64,000 nt of DNA from Bradyrhizobium daqingense (lineage in GTDB: Bacteria > Pseudomonadota > Alphaproteobacteria > Rhizobiales > Xanthobacteraceae), in NCBI RefSeq assembly GCF_021044685.1, contig NZ_CP088014.1, forward strand, positions 3,396,001 through 3,460,000, given 5' to 3'. Shown here piece by piece: positions 52,055 to 60,370 of the stretch; the stretch's first letter is position 1; each line of letters opens with the position of its first letter. The position numbers were made by a program, and so were the translations under genes. Under the pieces are notes generated by a model, which did not search any database, had not been told where the DNA came from, and worked only from the letters and a program-made list of their open reading frames with translations.

Positions 52055-52282
52055 ATGATGCTCGATCAGGATCTGGCCCGCATCCGTGCGCACCGCAACA
52101 ACCTCCAGCGCTATCGGCGCCTGCTGAAGACCAAGCTGTCGGAGATCGAACGTCAGTTCATCGAACGGCGCCTCGCCGAGGAGCAGGCCGCACTCGACGC
52201 CCTCGCGGCCGAGGTCTTCCCCGCCGCGTTCACCCTTCCGAACATGCCGTCGGCATCCGCTGCAATGGGAGCGGAACGATGA
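52055..52282 (+). CDS. Small coiled-coil protein (75 aa)
   Basis: Residues 1-50 (MMLDQDLARIRAHRNNLQRY, then RRLLKTKLSEIERQFIERRL) form one long amphipathic helix, and the C-terminus is Ala/Pro rich. The Arg/Leu heptad pattern resembles that of the next gene, so the two may be derived from one ancestor and form a heteromer. CAGGAG is eight to eleven bases upstream of ATG codons at 52055 and 52058. Function unknown. Confidence 0.65.
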   Translation: MMLDQDLARIRAHRNNLQRYRRLLKTKLSEIERQFIERRLAEEQAALDALAAEVFPAAFTLPNMPSASAAMGAER

Positions 52283-52458
52283 GCGACGTCCGCAACCTGC
52301 TGATCCGCGGCAGCGAGAAAGTGATCGAGCACTATCGCGTGCTGCTGGCCAGCGCGAAGACCGAGAGCGAGCGCCAGCTTTATCGTAACAGGATCGAACG
52401 CGAGCAGCGCCTGCTGGAAACCCTGCAAGGCGGCATTCCACAGCGTTCGGCAGCGTGA
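52279..52458 (+). CDS. Small coiled-coil protein (59 aa), overlaps previous gene
   Basis: The ATG lies within the stop of the preceding gene (ATGA overlap) and GGAGCGG precedes it, so translation is coupled. MSDVRNLLIRGSEKVIEHYR, then VLLASAKTESERQLYRNRIE and REQRLLETLQGG form an amphipathic helix with the same R-N-x-L-x-R-Y-R-x-L-L-x-x-x-K-x-x-x-E-R-x-x-x-x-R rhythm as its neighbour. Function unknown. Confidence 0.7.
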   Translation: MSDVRNLLIRGSEKVIEHYRVLLASAKTESERQLYRNRIEREQRLLETLQGGIPQRSAA

Positions 52459-52628
52459 GCCCGCGCCTCGCCCTTCAAGACGCGTGTAGCGCGCAATTTC
52501 AGAATGTCACCTCGCGCAGGTTCAAATGTCCACCAAACCTGGTCGGTTGAGTCTGCTTGGAACGGCGGGCGAGTTGCTCAACTTGGGGTTCTTCACTAGG
52601 TTCTCTCCGCTTTGAGGGGGAACTGAGA

Positions 52629-53288
52629 ATGACTACAAAACCGGTCTATCGCGGCGACTTTTGCGCCTTTTCGGCCGCCGACGCCGAAGCCCTGCGTGGC
52701 CTCATTCGACGCGCCGCAAAGCCTGGGTGCCGCCTTGCCGAGGTCGGAAGCTGGCTGGGAAACGGCAGCACACAGGCCTTCCTGGGCGAGATGTCCGACC
52801 TCAGAGGGGCTCGCCTCTTGTGCGTTGACACCTGGAAGGGATCGTTTGGCGTCAAGCGTCACTCGGACCTGGTCAAGGATTACGATGTTCTCTCGACATT
52901 TCGATCGAACATCGGCGACACGTCGAGCGTCGATATTCTGATCGCCGATAGCTGCGATGCCGCAAGCTTCGTGGCCGAGTCAGCGTTCGACCTGGTCTTC
53001 GTTGACGCTGATCACCGGTACAAGACCGTAGTGGCGGATATCGCCGCTTGGCTCCCGAAGGTGAAGCCCGGCGGGATCATTTGCGGCCACGATTGCGAGA
53101 CGAGGCCGACCCCTGAGATACGTGACATGCTGCGGCAATCCCCCGATGTCGACAGTGTGCCGGTCGAACGATTCAAATTCGCGGCAGTTCACCCCGGAGC
53201 AATCATCGCGGTCGATGAAGCGTTCGGAGGGCAGGCAAAGCTGATGTCGGACACGACGGCATCAACCATCTGGTTTGTCGAGAGATGA
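52629..53288 (+). CDS. Class I SAM-dependent methyltransferase (type-24-like)
   Basis: The 219-residue protein has motif I CRLAEVGSWLGNGSTQAFLG, a motif II-like LLCVDTWKGSFGVKRHSDLV, FDLVFVDADHRYKTVVADIA and WLPKVKPGGIICGHDCETRP. The fold is a Rossmann methyltransferase of the Methyltransf_24 type, often found with sugar or cell-surface modification genes. No such genes are near, so the substrate is unknown. GGGGGAACTGAG precedes the ATG. The C-terminal FAAVHPGAIIAVDEAF is well conserved. Confidence 0.75.
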   Translation: MTTKPVYRGDFCAFSAADAEALRGLIRRAAKPGCRLAEVGSWLGNGSTQAFLGEMSDLRGARLLCVDTWKGSFGVKRHSDLVKDYDVLSTFRSNIGDTSSVDILIADSCDAASFVAESAFDLVFVDADHRYKTVVADIAAWLPKVKPGGIICGHDCETRPTPEIRDMLRQSPDVDSVPVERFKFAAVHPGAIIAVDEAFGGQAKLMSDTTASTIWFVER

Positions 53289-53426
53289 ACCTTCGTCCCC
53301 GGCAGCCGACGCATTCAGCGAGTTCGTGAGCTCGACCACCGTCGCGTTGGCCTGCTCCAAGCGGTCGCCTCAAGATGAGGCCAAGCGGTACCTTCTGCCG
53401 ATCGAATTTGTTGCCGCGCGCGCCGG

Positions 53427-53469
53427 CCTCATCCTGAGGGCCCGCCGCAGGCGGGCGTCTCGAAGGATG
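53427..53469. repeat. Intergenic palindromic repeat
   Basis: CCTCATCCTGAGGGCCCGCC and GGCGGGCGTCTCGAAGGATG: a Bradyrhizobium-type repetitive hairpin known to me as very common in that genus. Confidence 0.7.
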
Positions 53470-53495
53470 CGCTGCGGGCGAGCTGCCGCCGCGCG

Positions 53496-54218
53496 TCACA
53501 GCAATTGCTTCAACGCCCTTGCATCGGCCGGCGCTGCGCTCTTCTGGTCGTTGTCGAAATAGACGTAGACGTCGCAGCCCTGCCGCTTCCAGGATTTGAT
53601 GCGCCCAGCCCATTGCGCGAGCGTGGCCTTGGTGTAGTGCCCATGATAGCGCCCGCTCGGCCCGTGCCCGCGCACATAGACGAAATCCGCCGTGCGCTTC
53701 CACGGCGAGGGCGCATCGTGATGGTCGGACAGGCACAGCGAGATGTTCTCCTCGGCCAGCATCCGCAGGATGCGCGGCTGATACCAGCTCGGATGACGGA
53801 ATTCGAAGCTGTAGCGCCGTTTCCTCGACAGCAGCTTGAAGAAGGAGGCGAGGCGGTCCGCGTTCGCCTCGAATTGCGGCGGCAGCTGGAACAGGATCGG
53901 GCCGATCTTGCCGCCGAGCCGCGAGATGCGATCCTCCAGCAGCTCGAGGCTGTTGACTGAACGCTCCGACAGGCGCTTCCAATGTGTGATGAATTTCGAC
54001 GCCTTCCAGGCGAAGACGAAATCGCGGCCGGTCTGCTCCCGCCATCCCGTCACCGCCTCCGGCGTCGGCGTGCGGTAGAACACGCCGTTCAGCTCGGTGG
54101 TGTCGAACTGATCCGCGTAATAGCGCAGCTGCTGCTTCAGCGGCAGGCCCTCGGGAAAGAACGGGCCGCGCCAGGAATCATAGTGCCAGCCCGAGGTGCC
54201 GATCAGAACGCGCGCCAT
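53496..54218 (-). CDS. DUF72 domain-containing protein (YecE family)
   Basis: The 240-residue protein opens with IGTSGWHYDSWRGPFFPEGL and has FDTTELNGVFYRTPTPEAV, FVFAWKASKFITHWKRL, GPILFQLPPQFEANADRL and FEFRHPSWYQPR. These are the motifs of the DUF72 TIM-barrel family, of unknown enzymatic function but very widespread. The start is the ATG at MARVLIGTSGW, standard for the family. No operon partner. Confidence 0.9.
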   Translation of the reverse strand: MARVLIGTSGWHYDSWRGPFFPEGLPLKQQLRYYADQFDTTELNGVFYRTPTPEAVTGWREQTGRDFVFAWKASKFITHWKRLSERSVNSLELLEDRISRLGGKIGPILFQLPPQFEANADRLASFFKLLSRKRRYSFEFRHPSWYQPRILRMLAEENISLCLSDHHDAPSPWKRTADFVYVRGHGPSGRYHGHYTKATLAQWAGRIKSWKRQGCDVYVYFDNDQKSAAPADARALKQLL

Positions 54219-54311
54219 GGTTCACGTGCCCTCCATTGTCGTTTGCCGGATGGGAACGTCCGTGCGGCCGATACGTTGCTCGGTAGCTTGATCAACGCAG
54301 GACCGGAACCG

Positions 54312-54530
54312 ATGTACGCGCTGTTCGAAGGCAACAAGCAGATCGGCGACCCCTTTCCCACCGAGAAGGAGGTGTGGGAGGCCGCCTTGATCGAGGGGCT
54401 GGTGACCGACGTTCCCGTTGCGGACGAGGAGGGCGGCAGCCGTCTGCAGCCCGCCGGCTACCACGTCGCGCAGGTGGACGAGACGTTCACGCCGCGGCCG
54501 GAATGGAAGCTGCCGCGCGAGATTTCCTGA
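54312..54530 (+). CDS. Small hypothetical protein (72 aa)
   Basis: MYALFEGNKQIGDPFPTEKE is followed by VWEAALIEGLVTDVPVADEE and PAGYHVAQVDETFTPRPEWK. It is a small soluble protein with a well-known Bradyrhizobium layout and unknown function. The gene ends eight bases before the convergent amidohydrolase stop. Confidence 0.7.
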   Translation: MYALFEGNKQIGDPFPTEKEVWEAALIEGLVTDVPVADEEGGSRLQPAGYHVAQVDETFTPRPEWKLPREIS

Positions 54531-54537
54531 AGCGGCT

Positions 54538-55686
54538 CTAGTTCGACGCCAGCGCTGTCTTGGCGACCTCGGCCATCCAGCTCGAGGCGACCGGGAGAAT
54601 CGCGTCGTTGAAATCATAGCGCGGGCCGTGCAACTCGGCGCCGTCGCGCAAAGGCCCGTTACCGATCCACACGAAAGCGCCCGGCCGCTGCTGCAGGTAG
54701 AAGGCAAAATCCTCGCCGGCCATGCTGGGCGCGAGGTCACGCCGCACGGGCGCCTGCACCTTCTCCGCGGCGATGCGGGCAAGCTCGGCTTCGACCGGTG
54801 TGTTGATCACCACGCCCACGCCCCAGACGATCTCGGGTGTGACCTTGACGCCGAAGCTGGTCGCAATCCCGGCGCAGGTTCGCTCGATCCCGTCGAAGAT
54901 GATGTCCTTGACCGCGTCGCGGTGGTACCGCAGCGTGCCACGGATGGTCACGCGCCCGGCGATCTGGTTCGGCGCGGTGCCGCCTTCGATTGTGCACAGT
55001 GACAGCACGGCGGTGTCGAGCGGATCGACGCTGCGCGAGGTGATCGATTGCAGCGCCACGATCAGATGGCCTGCCGCCACCACCGGGTCGCGGGTCAGAT
55101 GCGGCATGCCGGCGTGCCCGGCATGGCCCTCGATGGTGATGGTGATGCGGCCGCCGGACGCCATGACGACGCCGTCATGCACCGCGATGGTGCCGGCGGC
55201 CAGGCCCGGCCAGTTGTGAAAGCCGAACACCCGCTCCATCGGAAAGCGGTCGAACAGCCCCGCCGCGACCATTGCGCGCGAGCCGCCAAAGCCTTCCTCC
55301 GCCGGCTGGAAGATGAAATCGACCGTGCCGCTCCAATCGGTGTCAGTGGCGAGCAGCGCTGCCGCGCCGAGCAGCGAAGCGGTGTGCCCGTCATGGCCGC
55401 AGGCATGCATCACGCCTGATGTCGTCGAGGCGTAGGGCAGGCCGGTGTCCTCGGTGATCGCCAGCGCATCCATGTCGGCACGCAGGCCGACCCGCCTCAT
55501 CGCATGCCTGCGCGTCAACGTCGCGACGATGCCGTGCCCGCCGACGCCTGCCACGAAGGGAATGCCGAGCTCGGTGAGCCTGTCCTGCACGAAGGCGGCG
55601 GTGGCCCTTTCCTGCAGCGATAGCTCGGGATGCGCATGCAGGTGCCGGCGCCACTGGGTCAGTTTCTGGTGCAGTTCGGGGGTCAA
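54538..55686 (-). CDS. M20 family metallo-amidohydrolase (hippurate hydrolase type)
   Basis: The 382-residue protein has LRADMDALAITEDTGLPYAS, GVMHACGHDGHTASLLGAAA (metal Cys/His), FIFQPAEEGFGGSRAMV (Glu-Glu base and ligand), VFGFHNWPGLAAG and DFAFYLQQRPGAFVWIG. The set matches bacterial N-acyl-amino-acid or hippurate amidohydrolases that remove an acyl group from an amino acid. The start is a TTG with only a weak ribosome binding site; the family start is nearby so this codon is favoured. Cytoplasmic. Confidence 0.9.
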   Translation of the reverse strand: MTPELHQKLTQWRRHLHAHPELSLQERATAAFVQDRLTELGIPFVAGVGGHGIVATLTRRHAMRRVGLRADMDALAITEDTGLPYASTTSGVMHACGHDGHTASLLGAAALLATDTDWSGTVDFIFQPAEEGFGGSRAMVAAGLFDRFPMERVFGFHNWPGLAAGTIAVHDGVVMASGGRITITIEGHAGHAGMPHLTRDPVVAAGHLIVALQSITSRSVDPLDTAVLSLCTIEGGTAPNQIAGRVTIRGTLRYHRDAVKDIIFDGIERTCAGIATSFGVKVTPEIVWGVGVVINTPVEAELARIAAEKVQAPVRRDLAPSMAGEDFAFYLQQRPGAFVWIGNGPLRDGAELHGPRYDFNDAILPVASSWMAEVAKTALASN

Positions 55687-55787
55687 GACTGGGGATTCTT
55701 TCGCAAGGAGGGCCGGCTTGCCGTCAGCATATCCGAATATTCGGCCGCCGCATCAAGCGCCAGCGAATGCCTCGCGTGCAACCGCGT

Positions 55788-55870
55788 CGTCATGGCCGGG
55801 CTTGACCCGGCCATCCACGTCTTGCTTGCCGCGCAAGAGCGTGGATGCCCGGGACAAGCCGGGCATGACG
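55788..55870. repeat. Intergenic palindromic repeat (83 bp)
   Basis: CGTCATGGCCGGGCTTGACC and CCGGGACAAGCCGGGCATGA are inverted arms around CCATCCACGTCTT; a familiar Bradyrhizobium repeat. Confidence 0.8.
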
Positions 55871-55877
55871 GCGCCCT

Positions 55878-56966
55878 CTACCCCGCCAGCTTCGCCAACC
55901 CCTTCCAGTCGAAGCCGATGCCGTGACCGGGCCTGTCAGGCGCGAGTGCCATGCCGTCCTTCAGCACCAACGGATGCTCGATATATTTGTCGAGCCCAAA
56001 ACCGTGCGCCTCCAGATACGACCGGTTCGGGCAGGCCGCGAGCAGGTGCACGGTGATGTCGTGCGCGCCGTGGCTGGTGACGGGCAGGTTGAAGGCCTCC
56101 GCCAGCCGCGCGATTTTCATAAACGCGCTGACGCCGCCGCAATTGGTGACGTCGGGCTCGGGATAGGACACCGCGCCCGATGCGATGTAGTTCTTGAACT
56201 CCCACAGCGAGCGCAGATTTTCCCCCGCCGCGATCGGCACGCCGCCAGCCTGCATGATGCGCGCGTGGCCTGCGACGTCGTCGGGGATGATCGGCTCCTC
56301 CAGCCAGGTGAGATCGTAGGGGACGAAGGCGCGGGCGGCGCGGATGGCCTCTTCGACGGTCCATTTCATGTTGGCGTCCGCCATCAGCGGAAAACCGTCG
56401 CCGAGATGCTGCCGCATCGCCGCGACCTTCGCGACGTCGACTTTCAAATCGGGCCGGCCGACCTTCATCTTGATGGCGCGAAACCCCTTGGCGAGATTGC
56501 CGTCGGTCTGCTCGAGCAGCGCATCGACGGAGAGATCGAGGTCGATGCCGCCGGCATAGCATGGCACGGCCGAATCGAACCCGCCGAGCAGGCGGAACAG
56601 CGGCAGCTTGGCGCGCCGCGCTTTCAAATCCCACAGCGCGATGTCGAGCGCGGAGAGCGCCAGCACCGCTGGCCCGCCGCGTCCGCCATAATGCAGCGCC
56701 CACCAGATGTGATGCCAGATCGCTTCGGTATCGTCGGCCTCGCGTCCTTCGACCAGCGGCGTGATCTCGCGCTTGAGGATGTCGGCCGTCGCCCCGCCGT
56801 TGCGGCCCACCGTGTACGTATAGCCAACGCCCTCGGCGCCGTCGGCATCACGGATGCGACAGGTGATCAGCTCGAATGCGGTGATCTCGCCATGGGTGGA
56901 GTCGGAGAGCGTGACGGGAAGGGGAATCCGGTAAAATCCGGTCTCGATCGTCGCGATACGTGGCAT
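55878..56966 (-). CDS. Mandelate racemase/muconate lactonizing enzyme family protein
   Basis: The 362-residue enolase-superfamily protein has an N-terminal capping domain (RIATIETGFYRIPLPVTLSD), a K-x-K motif (GFRAIKMKVGRPDL), metal ligands D in PLMADANMKW, E in LTWLEEPIIPDD and E in PIAAGENLRS, and His in VTSHGAHDITVHLL. It abstracts a proton alpha to a carboxylate, typically of a sugar acid or amino acid derivative. The substrate cannot be inferred here. GGGAGG precedes the ATG. Confidence 0.9.
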   Translation of the reverse strand: MPRIATIETGFYRIPLPVTLSDSTHGEITAFELITCRIRDADGAEGVGYTYTVGRNGGATADILKREITPLVEGREADDTEAIWHHIWWALHYGGRGGPAVLALSALDIALWDLKARRAKLPLFRLLGGFDSAVPCYAGGIDLDLSVDALLEQTDGNLAKGFRAIKMKVGRPDLKVDVAKVAAMRQHLGDGFPLMADANMKWTVEEAIRAARAFVPYDLTWLEEPIIPDDVAGHARIMQAGGVPIAAGENLRSLWEFKNYIASGAVSYPEPDVTNCGGVSAFMKIARLAEAFNLPVTSHGAHDITVHLLAACPNRSYLEAHGFGLDKYIEHPLVLKDGMALAPDRPGHGIGFDWKGLAKLAG

Positions 56967-56994
56967 GTTTGCCTCCCTTTCTTGTTTTTGTTTC

Positions 56995-57108
56995 GTAGGG
57001 TGGGTTAGCCGAAGGCGTAACCCACCATTTCTCATCTCCACGGAAGCAGAAGAGGTGGGTTACGCTCGCCGACTGCGCTTAGCGCAGCCGCCCGCTAACC
57101 CACCCTAC
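56995..57108. repeat. Long inverted repeat (GTAGGGTGGGTTAG type)
   Basis: GTAGGGTGGGTTAGC at the left and CTAACCCACCCTAC at the right flank a second GTAACCCACC/GGTGGGTTAC pair. This is a familiar Bradyrhizobium intergenic repeat. Confidence 0.85.
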
Positions 57109-57117
57109 ATCCTTGGC

Positions 57118-58322
57118 TCACCGCATCGTCGCGAGCTGCACCGCCAGCGCGCAGGCGCGGTCGTATTCGTCGAGGTTGATCCACTCGTCGATCGTGTGCG
57201 CCTCGTTCTGGCCGGCGCCGAAGGTCACGGTCGGAATGCCGTGGCGGACCATCCAGTTGGCGTCGAGCCCGCCATTGGCGGCACGCACGTTCGGAGTGCC
57301 GCCCACGGCCGAGACTGCCTCGATCGCGCGTTTGACCACGGGCAGGCTCTCCTTCATCCGGAACGGATAATAGTCGGTCTCGGCCTTGAACTTGACCTTG
57401 CCGGACTTGCCTTGCGCGTTGGTCACCTTCTTGGCCGCTGTCTCGAACGCGGCCTTGTAGGCCTTGGTGATCTCCTTGAAGAATTTACCGTCATGGCTGC
57501 GGCTTTCGCCGCGCACATGCACGTAGTCGGTGACGACATTGGTGGCATCGCCCGCGGGGCGGCCTTCGCCGCCGGTGACGGGGCCGACATTGCTGGTGCC
57601 TTGCCGCGCGCTCGCGCCCTTGCCCTTCACCACCTTGCCGAACCAGCCGCCGGCCTTCACCTCGGCGAGCGCGAGCGCCATGATCATGGTCGAGGAGATG
57701 CCGCGCTCGGGCGCGACGCCGGCATGCGAGGCGCGGCCGAAGATCTCGACGGACCAGCGATCTGCGCCGACCGCGCCGATGACGACGTTGGAGGCCGAGC
57801 CGCCGTCATAGTTGAAGGCCATCACCGGCGAGCCGAGCTCGTCCAGCTTGACGTGGCGCGCGCCGTAGAGCCCGCTCTCCTCGCGCACGCAGAACAGCAG
57901 CGTGATCGGCGGATGATCGAGCTTTTGCTTTTCGAGCTCGGCGGCCAGCGTCACCAGCACGCCGCAGCCGCAGCGATTGTCGCCGCCGAGCGCGGTCTTC
58001 GCCTCGTTGACGATCTTGCGGCCGGATTTCTCGGCTTGGCGCCGGCGCAAAGCGGCACCGTGTCCATGTGGGTCATGAACATGATGCGCGGCTGGTTGTG
58101 CAGCGCGCCTCGGCCGGGAAGGTCGACGATGAGGTTGCCGGTCTCGGTCGGCACGGGAATGCGGCTGTTGGCATCGTCGAGCCGGATCGCCTTCGCCGGC
58201 ACGCCGGCCTGCTTCAGGGCGGCCGTGAGCTCGCGCCCGATCGCCGCCTCCTGTCCCGTGATGCCTTCCACGGACAGGAAGCGCATGAGGCGATCGGTGG
58301 CGGCTTTGGTGTCGACAGGCAT
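57118..58322 (-). pseudogene. M20/M28-type metallo-aminopeptidase, one-base deletion
   Basis: MPVDTKAATDRLMRFLSVEG continues through RIMFMTHMDTVPLCAGAKP in one frame. A missing A near 58032 shifts to KSGRKIVNEAKTALGGDNRC, VTLAAELEKQKLDHPPITLL, DYVHVRGESRSHDGKF and TVTFGAGQNEAHTIDEWINL in another. Added together it is a normal tripeptide-aminopeptidase-like M20 protein of about 400 residues with an intact metal site (H-M-D, G-G-D, E-E). Inactive as read, or a sequencing error. Confidence 0.85.
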
Positions 58323-58506
58323 GGATCTTCATTCCCTTGATGCGATGCCTGGCAGCATCTCCCGCCGTACCCCGTTATGCAAGCTCGCCCCGACGCATGA
58401 GCGACGGCGCTGCGTTGCCGGGCGCGCATGGTCCCAATGCGGCGATGGCTGTCGCGATCTGCCGGCGCAAGCGCGTACCGGGCGCGAATCGCTTGCTTCT
58501 GCGTTC

Positions 58507-58791
58507 CTAATTTCTGCATTCCGAATTGTGTGAGCACATATTCGATTGCTCGAGTTTGGAGAAACTTTCGGCCGCGACGAATACGAGAAACCCGAGCAGC
58601 ACCATCGCGGCGATGTTCAAGCGCATGCTGGCGCCATTCTCCGCAGTGCGGCGCTTTTTCTCGAACTTCGAGAGGTCGAGCATGCGAAGAATGTCGTCGG
58701 GCCGCACATCATCGGCCGGATCTCCGCCGGTCTCTGATCGCTTTCGAAACGGTACGACATTTCCCAGATGGGCAGGCCGATCGGCTTTCAT
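58507..58791 (-). CDS. Conserved small membrane-anchored protein (94 aa)
   Basis: MKADRPAHLGNVVPFRKRSE, then VRPDDILRMLDLSKFEKKRR gives a soluble N-terminal region. NIAAMVLLGFLVFVAAESFS is a single C-terminal transmembrane helix, followed by a short Cys-containing tail (MCSHNSECRN). I recognise this architecture as a conserved rhizobial hypothetical. The two tail cysteines could form a disulfide in the periplasm. No clear Shine-Dalgarno. Confidence 0.75.
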   Translation of the reverse strand: MKADRPAHLGNVVPFRKRSETGGDPADDVRPDDILRMLDLSKFEKKRRTAENGASMRLNIAAMVLLGFLVFVAAESFSKLEQSNMCSHNSECRN

Positions 58792-59139
58792 CTTGCGCTT
58801 CAAACAACAGTTCGCGTCGCCATCAACATTTTGATGATAGGCCCGGCTCTTGCTGGACGTTCCCGAAACTCTCGGCTGCTGGCGCAATTCGGCGTGATGC
58901 CGCGGAGAATCGTTGGCGCGCGTGCATATTGTTTCTGTCTGTTGCTTGCTTCCGTTAGATGTCTCCGCCACTCGGAAGATCAGCGCGCTCGAATGATCGG
59001 TGCTCGAAACTGCGCACGATCAAACATGACCGATTGTACAGAATGCCGCACGCAATCGTTATTTTGAGGCCGAGATGTTGTCCGCGATACTTTTCGTTCA
59101 AAGCAGCAGGTTCATGTGAAGTCGGGCACGAAGAGTTAG
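58792..59139. other. No recognisable gene
   Basis: Spacer ahead of the RND efflux operon; no coding sequence or obvious regulator binding site was recognised. Confidence 0.4.
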
Positions 59140-60369
59140 ATGGCGATCAATCTGACAAGGCGACCGAAGCTCAGCGCTACGCTGTTTGGAATCTTTGCAC
59201 TGGCCGCGGTGGCCTTCGGCTTGTGGTCTGAGCTGCTCGGCAGCGTCAAGCCGGTCGAAGCGGCCGCTCAAAGCGTGTCCAGTCAGTCTGCTGTCAGGAT
59301 TCCCGTGACCTCTTTCGAGGTGAAGAAGAGCGACTTTCCCGTGCACATCTACGGCCTTGGAGTCGTCTCACCGTTCAAGACGGTGATGGTCAGGAGCCGT
59401 GTGGACGGACAGATCACGAAGGTGTTCTTCAAGCAGGGACAGATGGTCAAGGAGGGCGATCCGCTTCTGCAGATCGATCAACGCCCCTTTACCGCGGCCC
59501 TGGAGCAGGCCGTGGCGAAGAAGGCCCAGGACGAGGCCAGCCTGAGGAACGACCAGTTGAACCTGGAGCGATTTCAGAAGCTCGCGAAACAGCAATTCGA
59601 GACCCAACAAAATCTCGATACCCAGCAGGCGCTGGTCGATCAGATGACGGCGCAGGTGAAGGGCGACCAGGCCGCCATCGACAACGCGCAGACCAATCTC
59701 GGTTACACCTCCATCAAGGCGCCGATCAGCGGACGCATGGGCTTCCGGCTGGTCGATCCCGGCAACATCGTGCATGCCGCGGATACGACGGGCATCGTCA
59801 CCATCGCCCAGCTGCAGCCGATCGCCGTGCAGTTCACGGAACCGGAAGACCAGCTGCAGGCCATCGCCAAGGCCTTTGAAGCCGGCGAGGTGCCCGTCGA
59901 GGCGCTGTCGTCGGACGGGGCGCGGACATTGTCGCACGGCAGGCTCGCGATCATGGACAATTCGGTGAACCAGGCGACCGGGACGATCGGTCTGAAAGCG
60001 CGCTTCGACAACAAGGACAACGCGCTGTGGCCCGGCCTGTCCGTCAACACGCGGATGCTGGTCGATACGCTCAAGCAGGTGGTCGTCGTGCCGCAGGACG
60101 GCGTGCAGCACGGGCCGTCCGGCCTGTTCGCGTATGTGATCGGTGGCAATGGCAAGGTCAGCGTGAGGCCGATCAAGGTCGGTGAGAGCGGCGATGCGAA
60201 TGCCGTGGTGGCCGAAGGCTTGAACGTTGGCGACAGGATCGTGGTGGCCGGGCAGTCGCGCTTGTTCGAAGGCGCCTTGGTGGACGAAAAGCCGCTGGTC
60301 GCTGCGGCCGTGCCGATGATGGATGCGAGCGCCGCCGCAAACCAGGCCAAGGCCGGATCGGCTGACTGA
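59140..60369 (+). CDS. RND efflux periplasmic adaptor subunit
   Basis: The 409-residue membrane-fusion protein has an N-terminal membrane anchor (residues 14-33), a lipoyl half-motif VRSRVDGQITKVFFKQGQMV, a coiled-coil hairpin AVAKKAQDEASLRNDQLNLE, the second lipoyl half YTSIKAPISGRMGFRLVDPG, then a beta-barrel domain. Such proteins link an inner-membrane RND pump to an outer-membrane channel. The adjacent gene is the pump. The family resembles MdtA; no TolC-type gene is in the window. Confidence 0.95.
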   Translation: MAINLTRRPKLSATLFGIFALAAVAFGLWSELLGSVKPVEAAAQSVSSQSAVRIPVTSFEVKKSDFPVHIYGLGVVSPFKTVMVRSRVDGQITKVFFKQGQMVKEGDPLLQIDQRPFTAALEQAVAKKAQDEASLRNDQLNLERFQKLAKQQFETQQNLDTQQALVDQMTAQVKGDQAAIDNAQTNLGYTSIKAPISGRMGFRLVDPGNIVHAADTTGIVTIAQLQPIAVQFTEPEDQLQAIAKAFEAGEVPVEALSSDGARTLSHGRLAIMDNSVNQATGTIGLKARFDNKDNALWPGLSVNTRMLVDTLKQVVVVPQDGVQHGPSGLFAYVIGGNGKVSVRPIKVGESGDANAVVAEGLNVGDRIVVAGQSRLFEGALVDEKPLVAAAVPMMDASAAANQAKAGSAD

Positions 60370-60370
60370 C

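Noticed and set aside
52510..52530. GTTCAAATGTCC as a possible tRNA T-arm
   Set aside because: No acceptor stem or anticodon arm could be fitted; no tRNA was found in the window.
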